Source: Periplaneta americana | Lineage: Eukaryota > Arthropoda > Insecta > Blattodea > Blattidae | NCBI RefSeq assembly: GCF_040183065.1 | Contig: NC_091131.1 | Location: 13,228,300-13,292,299 of the forward strand | Reading direction: 5' to 3' | DNA length: 64,000 nucleotides | In this document: positions 57,479 through 64,000 of the stretch, one piece after another | Position numbering within the stretch: position 1 is the stretch's first letter | How the letters are laid out: every line of letters begins with the position of its first letter | Notes under the pieces: generated by a model | The model's database searches: none | The model's input: the letters and a program-made list of their open reading frames with translations, nothing else | What the model was told of the DNA's origin: nothing | Program-made: the position numbers and the translations under genes

Positions 57479-58309
57479 AATTAAATAAAATCATTTGTTT
57501 TGTACAGAAGCTCCGTGGTTGTGGTTACTATGGTAACGCAATTTTATTGCAGATACATTTTGTTAGTTCGTATGTTATGAAAACAGTTTTATTGACGGAA
57601 ACAAAATAAAACAAGATTTTTTTGAACTAATAGCGGGTACTTGACTGTTCGTCATTCACACATATGAAGCCAGTTGTGAAAACCAATTTACCGACAGAGT
57701 CGTTGCCCAGGGTGCGCCATAGGAGGCTGGTCTACACTACACCCGCGATGAGACGAGAAGATGATGGAGATTTGTTAGGATGCCGGAGCTCTCGGAGAAA
57801 ACCCCTGTGTTACCTGGATGACGGCCCTGTGTGTTCTTAAGAGAAAATGATCTTTTCATGTTTCTGACATGTCAATGTTATCTGAATTTCACTTCTATTC
57901 TACTCACGTTACTGAACGATATACGATATTTCTATAAAAATATCACTAAAACACTAATCAGTTTCATCCAGTATATTCAAGACTATCAATTTGCGTAATA
58001 TTTATTCAATGATTTTTCGATAGTGAACTCAGTTCACGATCCGAAATTCCATCTTCAAATTATATTATCTCTCTTTGACGAATATCAGAGATTACAGAAG
58101 TTAATGAAACAAAAGTAAGCCTCTTGACATTTGTTGTTCAGTCAACTGTCCGAAGACAAGTTTAAACCTCATAAATGACATAAATAAGGCGTCACTCATG
58201 GGACAGCTAACAAGCAAACATTCTGATGGGGACAGATAAGAAAAGTTAATTTTTTTTCTTCCGCCATGTTAATAATGTCAAAAGAAGTGCTTATACAAAT
58301 TTTGGCCAC
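57479..58309. other. Intronic DNA, no recognised feature
   Basis: A GC-richer stretch at about 57690-57840 (for example CTACACTACACCCGCGATGA) may be an unrecognised repeat. The rest is AT-rich. Confidence 0.4.
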
Positions 58310-58622
58310 TCGACCGCAATTACGAGGGCCGTAAAAAATAAGTTCGGCATGGGCCGTTAACAGAAAGAAAACACAATTTCGCTGAAAAAATTTATTGGAA
58401 CAGATACAGCAATTGTTGAGCTTTTTTAAACATATTCCCCATCGGAACTGAAACATTTGTCATATCGTGAAATCGCTAGAGAGGTGCAGACGCTGTTAAA
58501 CACTGGTTCCGACCCCAGGCGGCTGACTTCTACGACATAAGGATACTAAAATTGATCCCATGGTATGACAAATGTCTCAATTCCAGTGGAGGATATGTTG
58601 ACAAATAGCGCAACAATTGCTG
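58310..58622 (+). mobile_element. Mariner (irritans/SETMAR-type) transposase C-terminal remnant
   Basis: Around 58484-58608 the plus strand reads AVKHWFRPQAADFYDIRIL, KLIPWYDKCLNSSGGYVD. This resembles the C-terminus of irritans-type mariner transposases (xAxDFYxxGIxxLxxRWDKCLNxxGxYV). The rest is degraded. It lies 200 bp before a receptor exon. Confidence 0.72.
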
Positions 58623-58828
58623 TATCTGTTTCAATGAATCTTTCCATGCAGTTGTACTCTTCTTCTGTAAACGGCCACAGGGAAAATCACTTCCTCGACC
58701 TTTTAAGCCTTTTTAAGATACCAGAAATCGTAGAAATTTTGTTACAGACAACCAAAATGTGGTTAACCCATGTTAAATGTTCATCAACCATCAAAGCTAC
58801 AAATTTAAGTGTTGCTCATTTTCCTCAG

Positions 58829-58992
58829 ATGAATTGGGACTGATGAAATATTTGACGGCTAGAGACGTAATGTTGAAAATCATTGACCACTATGAAGATA
58901 CCGCCAACTACTCTTTACTGGAAGTCAAGTACAGCCATCTGGGTGTGGTGGTTGATCTGCAGTGCGAAGGGGCCTTCGGAATCTTGGGTCAG
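58829..58992 (+). CDS. Ir75-like ionotropic receptor, second visible exon
   Basis: It encodes ELGLMKYLTARDVMLKIIDH, YEDTANYSLLEVKYSHLGVV and VDLQCEGAFGILGQ. The stretch HLGVVVDLQCEGAFGILGQ|ASRYNFF corresponds to the N-terminal lobe of IR75 proteins (V-DL-C--A--IL--AS----F). It is preceded by TTTTCCTCAG, phase 1. The 3' boundary that joins to the next exon in frame is CAG|GCAAGT at 58992/58993, a GC donor. The nearby GT (58997) would break the frame with either plausible acceptor. Confidence 0.78.
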
Positions 58993-59117
58993 GCAAGTAG
59001 ACTCGGTTTATATTTTCGTCTACGACAGAGGTCGACACAACTTTCAATACGACAATATCACCTGTGGAAAAATATGGGAGTAAATCCATATAGGCTATTG
59101 TTGGTGATTTTTTTATG

Positions 59118-59383
59118 TTGGTCACTGTTATTCTACGATTATGGGAATTAATGAAAAGATATAATTTTTTTTCTGAAGTTTTAAAAGGTGTTCCTTATTT
59201 TTGGTTTACAAGACCAATATATTTTTTTAAATTATTAAAACTAATGAAAATTATCTTTTTTTCTATTATATTTTTTCTTCCAATCGTAAATATTTATTTC
59301 TTATTAATCAGAATATAATTTGATTAATAGGATAGAATTGTATGCCAATATTTTTAATATCAGAAAGTAGTTTATTTAAAATA
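59118..59383 (+). pseudogene. Nuclear mitochondrial insertion: tRNA-Pro, tRNA-Thr, nad4L start
   Basis: Order: tRNA-Pro-like 59118-59177 (ATGGGAATTAATGAAAAG); antisense tRNA-Thr 59178-59241 (TTTTTGGTTTACAAGACCAA, so anticodon TGT on the other strand); ATG at 59244 with a short frame ending near 59318 that could be a decayed nad4L start. Then comes a second tRNA-Pro 5' half, CAGAAAGTAGTTTATTTAAA (59362-59383), continued after the Helitron at 60629. trnP-trnT-nad4L on one strand is the insect mitochondrial order. Confidence 0.72.
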
Positions 59384-60462
59384 CTAGCCGTACCCATGCG
59401 CTCCGCTGCACCCGTTAGAAATAAATATAAAGTAATTACATAATTAAAATAGGACATTTGATCCAGGGAACATTCGTGTTTGATAGAAGGATAAATCATT
59501 TAATATGTTACTTAATTTAAATTGTTTTAAATAATTAAAATGTGATCATTTTGGTTCAGAGGCCACTCATTTGGTGCAATGATAATTCCTTTGACGTGTT
59601 TCTTTATTTTTCATTACATGCAACCATAGTTTAATGAAAATTGACATATCATTTAGTTTTAATGTGTATACTTTATTTTACTTGCTATATGTTTCCATTG
59701 AATTATGGTAATAACTTAATTTTAACCCTTGTTTTCTACGTCTTCAGTAAATGGCGCTTGGCCCACTATGGTTCTGAACCCTTCAAATAACTTAATAGTG
59801 ATACAGCATATATAGTGATATGTAATTATATCTCTTTCTTTCGAAAATGTAAGAATTCACGATCTCCTATGTACCATTGCCATGGAATGAATAAATGTGT
59901 TGTTTCTTCCTACTCAAAATGTTTATATTTTGCACATAGGAGTTATTGCAGGAACAACAACGCTATAATCTAAGCGGCGGCGAAAATGTATTACATTGTT
60001 ATTTTAAAAGTCTTGTATAACCTTTAATCGATAGGCCTATTACTTCATACAAACACAAAAACATTCTCTGTAGGCTATGTTTAATAGCTTTCGATTGTTG
60101 TTGTCCAAGGCCCCTTATAGACGAAGTCATTTCTTTTTTATTTCATTACAGCGCCTTAGATGGCGTTGTTATATAAATTTTGAAACTCATTTCTCTCCTT
60201 AAATATCAGTCCTATCAAAATTTTGCATAGAATAAAACTTATCGGAAATAATTAAAAAAAAACTTATGATATGTAACATTTTTCACGAAAATTAATAATA
60301 AGGGAGATGTTTCGATTTATTTAATTCAAGCCCCCTTATAACCTCCCTTTTAAATAAAGTATTTTGAATGCCATATGGCCTAAAATCTAAGTTACAACGA
60401 ACTTAATTTATATTCCAATTTTCATATAAATCGGTTCAGCCATTATCGTGTGAAAAGGTACC

Positions 60463-60499
<37 letters not shown>

Positions 60500-60628
60500 T
60501 AGAAACAAAAATTTCAAAAAAGCGATTTCGGTTTCAGGATGGTTAACTATACATGTTAACACCAATTATTTTTGTAAAATAAAAAATCACCAGAAAAGTT
60601 TTGGCTACAGATTTATTATTAGTATAGA
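59384..60628 (-). mobile_element. Non-autonomous Helitron-like element, copy 4
   Basis: It has the same termini as the other copies (ACTAGCCGTACCCATGCGCT at left, AGTATAGA followed by T at right), again between A and T. It interrupts a mitochondrial tRNA-Pro-like sequence. A (GACA)n run lies at about 60463-60497. Confidence 0.85.
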
Positions 60629-60740
60629 TTAGTTTTGGGAATTAATGAAAAGATATAATTTTTTTTTGAAGTTTTATAAGAACTCTCAAAAAAGATTACG
60701 CTGTTATCCCTAAGGTAATTTAATCTTATAATCAACAGTA
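60629..60740 (-). pseudogene. Nuclear mitochondrial insertion: tRNA-Pro 3' part joined to antisense 16S rRNA
   Basis: TTAGTTTTGGGAATTAATGA continues the tRNA-Pro interrupted at 59383. At about 60670-60678 it switches to AACTCTC..AAAAGATTACGC, TGTTATCCCTAAGGTAATTT, the complement of a highly conserved segment of mitochondrial 16S rRNA. The strand relation differs from the mitochondrial genome, so pieces were joined before or at insertion. Strand given is for the 16S part. Confidence 0.85.
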
Positions 60741-61690
60741 CAGATTTAATCTGTGATCTACATTTCTGTGGCTCTAAAGCAAATGTAATACGTATGTCAT
60801 TTGTTGCAGTTTTTCAGGATGAAATACGGTCACAACACAACGGAATTAAATTATCTCTAAATTAAATTGTAACACTGGATTTAAACAAAGAAGCTCGTTA
60901 CTATAGTAACTGAATGCTTACATTTTGAGAAATCCGTATCTTGTGTAAAGAGATAGTGTGCAAGATTGTATAAAAAGTGAAGAAAGCGCAGTTTAGATTG
61001 TCTATTAGTTAAAAGAAGCTGCATGAATAATAGAACACATCTTTGTCTAGTTTAACTGATGGTATTAGAAAGGTATCGTTAATACTGCATATTCGAAGTA
61101 GGTATTTGAAGAACTGTATAATGGCTACGGGGCGTATTCTGGTCCAGGACGTGCGGAGGTAAGGTTAACTGTTCTTGGACTATATTGACGTGACGTCATG
61201 TTTCGCGCACGGCACAGACACTATCAGGAAACACTTGCATCTTGTTTGTGCTGCAGTTGTATTCATGATTCAGAACTGTATCTCGCAAACTGTTCACAGT
61301 ACATTCTAGTGATAAAGTCTGATACTACGATTACCTTTCTTAAAATTTAAATTATTTGTTTATATGGTCAAAAGGAATCACACTCATAAATTCAACTGCA
61401 TAGCCAGTCACAAAAAAAAAAAAAAAACACAAATTTTCTGTCTCGAAAGCAACAGTGCCATTCGGCTGAAGTTTTACTTATGGTCAAGTTAAGGGCAAAG
61501 GGTTATGAGAGCATACAAACATTATGGCAAAACATGTAGTAACACTTTTGACAGTATCTACCACAAGAGTTATGGTAGCCATACATAAATTTTACCACTG
61601 AATCTGGAAAGAATGCTGAATTGAATAACTTATAGTTCACTTCATTTAGTTTATTAATTTGTTGTTTACAATTTGTTCAATAATAATGGT
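60741..61690. other. Intronic DNA, no recognised feature
   Basis: AT-rich intron of the receptor gene. It includes an isolated ATGGCTACGGGGCG...CGGAG-GTAAGG at about 61121-61160, discussed elsewhere. Confidence 0.5.
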
Positions 61691-62175
61691 CCGCCAAGTT
61701 AGCTCTGTGGTACCGTGTCTGTCTCCAGACTAGCCGGCCCGGGTTCGATTCCCGGCGGGGTCAGAAATTTTTCACGTAAAATTTCTACCTCGTAACTAGG
61801 AGAGATGGCGGTGCGCAACTTCTAATCACTAGATTGTGCACCAATATGCCTGGGTTAAATCCATAGTGATTCGTCTGACGGACGGGGATGTTAAGCCTGT
61901 CGGCCCCCTTGGTGCTATTCGGCAGGAGTAGGCTACGTGCCGGCACCGGGTTTCCCCTTCTCCCTTCCTCATTTTCATCATCACTCATTTCTACACTACA
62001 CTTACACATACACTCACCCTAGTACACGATATAACTCTCCACAGATACACATCATGTACAGTGTGGCTCGCCGAAGTGGTGTACAACTAGAAAATAGATT
62101 ACAATCCAGCCATCTATCCACAATATTCGGAACCCGAATCACGTAAAGTGAAGTGAGTAGGCATTGGATACATAC

Positions 62176-62240
<65 letters not shown>
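61691..62240 (+). mobile_element. tRNA-derived SINE (family S5) with (AAT)n tail
   Basis: The head has an A-box-like TTAGCTCTGTGGTACCGTGT and a perfect B box GGGTTCGATTCCC, ending CGGCGGGGTCA. The ~400-bp body includes GGCACCGGGTTTCCCCTTCT. The tail is (ATA)n at about 62179-62240. The GC-rich head contrasts with the AT-rich intron. Confidence 0.85.
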
Positions 62241-62245
<5 letters not shown>

Positions 62246-63516
62246 CAGTTTATTGCTAGAACAAAGATACATATTGTTTTTTATATAATCACTCTAGCAC
62301 CCCCAGAAAGAATAAGTTACGTACTCGTGCTCAGGGGGGCGTTCCACATAATTTTAAGACATTTTATTAAATAACAGAATAAAAGTAAAAAAAAAAGAGG
62401 AAAAAAAGAAAAACACAGTTTATCACAATAATTGAAACTTTAAATTTTCTGTCTCTGAACAGTATTTTTTAAAATAAGGAGCATTAGCAAATTTATGTTA
62501 GAGAATTTAGCTATTACCTATTGTAGCAAAAAAACCGAAAATACACTGAAACATAAGATCTCATAGGTACATTTTCTTGGTCAACTAATGATGCCATTGT
62601 TTCCAAATTTTTACCAGATCTTACATATTGTCGTCGTTGAGTCAGAAGTCACTAAGTCCAAAATTTACGAAGTCCATTATTTTGGATATTCTAAGAAATA
62701 ATGCGTATCTACATGGCAACAATTTCACATTTATGCCGATAAAATTAAGTAGGAGATGTAATCAGAAGAAAAAAATAGGTTAAGTTATGCCAAAACAAGT
62801 TTTTAAAATTTGATTAAACTTTAAAATCGCTGTAACTCAAAACAACAACTTTGGACTTGGTGATTTCTGCCAGAACGACGACGATATTGCCTTGTGTTAG
62901 TGAAACTCAGTTTTTATTTTTATAACTTGAAAATTAAGTCAGTTTCATAAGTTTATACCTACATGCTGTAAATTTTTTTTTCCAAACTCTAATTTTTTAA
63001 AATATCACAAAACCGACAGATCTTTCTCCAATTAAGTAAAAAGTGAATTTCTTATAGCTGTATCTGATAAAAATTTGGGAGCAATGACATCATTTGTACC
63101 TATGTGAGCTTATGTTCTAGTGTATTTTCGATTAATTGTAACAATTAAACAAATTATTTAGGACAGATGAATAATCTAAATTAAGTGAACTGTATATCAT
63201 TCAATTCAGCTTTCTTTCCAGATTCAGTGATAAAATTTATATATGACTATCATAAATATTGTGGTAAATATTGTAAAAAGTGTCAGTTCGTGTTTTTCCA
63301 TAATTTTTGTACGCGTTCACAGCCCGCTGCTCTTAACGCTAGTAGTTAAGTTTGTCCCAGTTTGGAGTATGGAACGTAATTCATTTTAGAGGAATATACT
63401 ATATAAGGTCTTCCCCAAATTTCTTGCCCCCCCACAAGCAAAATCTAAAATGACTCCCTGATATTTCTTGAACAGATTTTATATTGAACTTTAATGATTG
63501 CAACTGTTTTTCTCAG
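62241..63516. other. Intronic DNA, no recognised feature
   Basis: AT-rich, ending in the acceptor TTTTTCTCAG before 63517. Confidence 0.55.
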
Positions 63517-63810
63517 GCTTCCAGGTACAATTTCTTCAAAGGACTGCACTTCTGGCTGTTACTTTCGGCCTTCCCAGAGATGGACCCTCTGATGGAGGAC
63601 CTGGAGTTACTGGATCTGCCTCTAGACAGTCAGGTGATCGTGGCGGGATTCGAGACCGATCAGAGTCGGTTCCTGCTTCGAGAAGTGTACCGTCTGGGGA
63701 ACAACTCTCTCACGGTGACGCCTTCAAGTTATTGGGAAGTTGGGGATCCTTTACCTCCCGAGGCTCGAAGGGACAACTTCAACAACATGACCATGAATTC
63801 GGGCGTCATT
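63517..63810 (+). CDS. Ir75-like ionotropic receptor, third visible exon
   Basis: The exon encodes 98 residues: ASRYNFFKGLHFWLLLSAFP, EMDPLMEDLELLDLPLDSQV, VAGFETDQSRFLLREVYRLG, TVTPSSYWEVGDPLPPEARR and DNFNNMTMNSGVI. LPLDSxV, LxEVYR, and YW...RR-N---M--GV are landmarks of the IR75 clade just before the ligand-binding S1 lobe. It follows TTTTTCTCAG (phase 0) and ends before GTGAGT at 63811 (phase 0). The ligand-binding domain, three membrane segments and pore lie beyond the window. No defects are visible. I am confident of the IR family, less so of the exact paralogue. Confidence 0.85.
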
Positions 63811-64000
63811 GTGAGTGGTACTGAGGGAGGCTAATTAGATTTAGAATTAAAGTAATAGTGATAATGAGTAATAGGATTAGGGACATGAATAGAGATGATA
63901 AAGACATTAAGATCTCTTCAAAATGACCTGTACTAGGACTATTTTGGGACTTAGGAATAAGTTAAAGTTGATCAGGTTCAGAATTGAAATGAAGTAAGTA

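Noticed and set aside
59115-59318. A nuclear 67-codon gene, or a bacterial endosymbiont fragment
   Set aside because: The same DNA contains insect mitochondrial tRNA-Pro and tRNA-Thr features and joins to 16S rRNA, so a mitochondrial insertion explains it better.
61691-61765. Functional tRNA gene in the GC-rich head
   Set aside because: Good boxes, but the arms do not fold cleanly and the sequence continues into a SINE body with an (AAT)n tail.

Overview
This is a stretch of a large, repeat-rich insect genome, most likely a cockroach or other Blattodea. Clues are a sphingolipid desaturase with insect-style exons, an antennal-type ionotropic receptor, TTAGG-type repeats (the insect telomere unit), insect-like mitochondrial DNA pieces and tRNA-derived SINEs I associate from memory with roaches and termites. 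The species is inference. Only about 1.2 kb of 64 kb is host protein-coding; the rest is introns, intergenic DNA and transposon layers.

Two host genes are present, both partial and on the + strand. The last three coding exons of a sphingolipid delta4-desaturase (DEGS1/ifc) lie at 680-893, 2408-2619 and 7260-7400, with splice phases that join cleanly. Three exons of an Ir75-like ionotropic receptor lie at 55797-55968, 58829-58992 and 63517-63810, and that gene runs off the right edge. Its second visible intron appears to be GC-AG. One convincing nuclear tRNA gene, tRNA-Ala(AGC), is at 53373-53445.

Layout: 1-8 kb, DEGS1 with a Helitron, LINE pieces, a TTAGG-like tract and a SINE inside a LINE. 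8-27 kb, mostly unrecognised AT-rich DNA holding a mariner-like, a pogo-like, a hAT-like, a Tc1 and an iteron-rich TA element. 26.7-33.3 kb, LINEs, a 2.6-kb mariner-like element carrying an RTE insertion, and a Helitron. 33.8-36.5 kb, nine tandem copies of a ~300-bp unit. 38.8-50.4 kb, terminal-inverted-repeat elements, LINEs and a mariner with ~160-bp inverted ends. 50.7-53.5 kb, microsatellites and the tRNA. 53.8-63.8 kb, a twice-interrupted LINE, then the receptor gene, whose introns hold mariner remnants, a SINE and a mitochondrial insertion split by a Helitron.

The most interesting signal is a repeated minus-strand motif resembling a type I hammerhead ribozyme. It occurs in all nine tandem units and, with different but compensating stem sequences, in a separate inverted-repeat element at 32022-32282. 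Much of the rest is a record of nested insertion; several insertions have exact target-site duplications and restore a reading frame when mentally removed.
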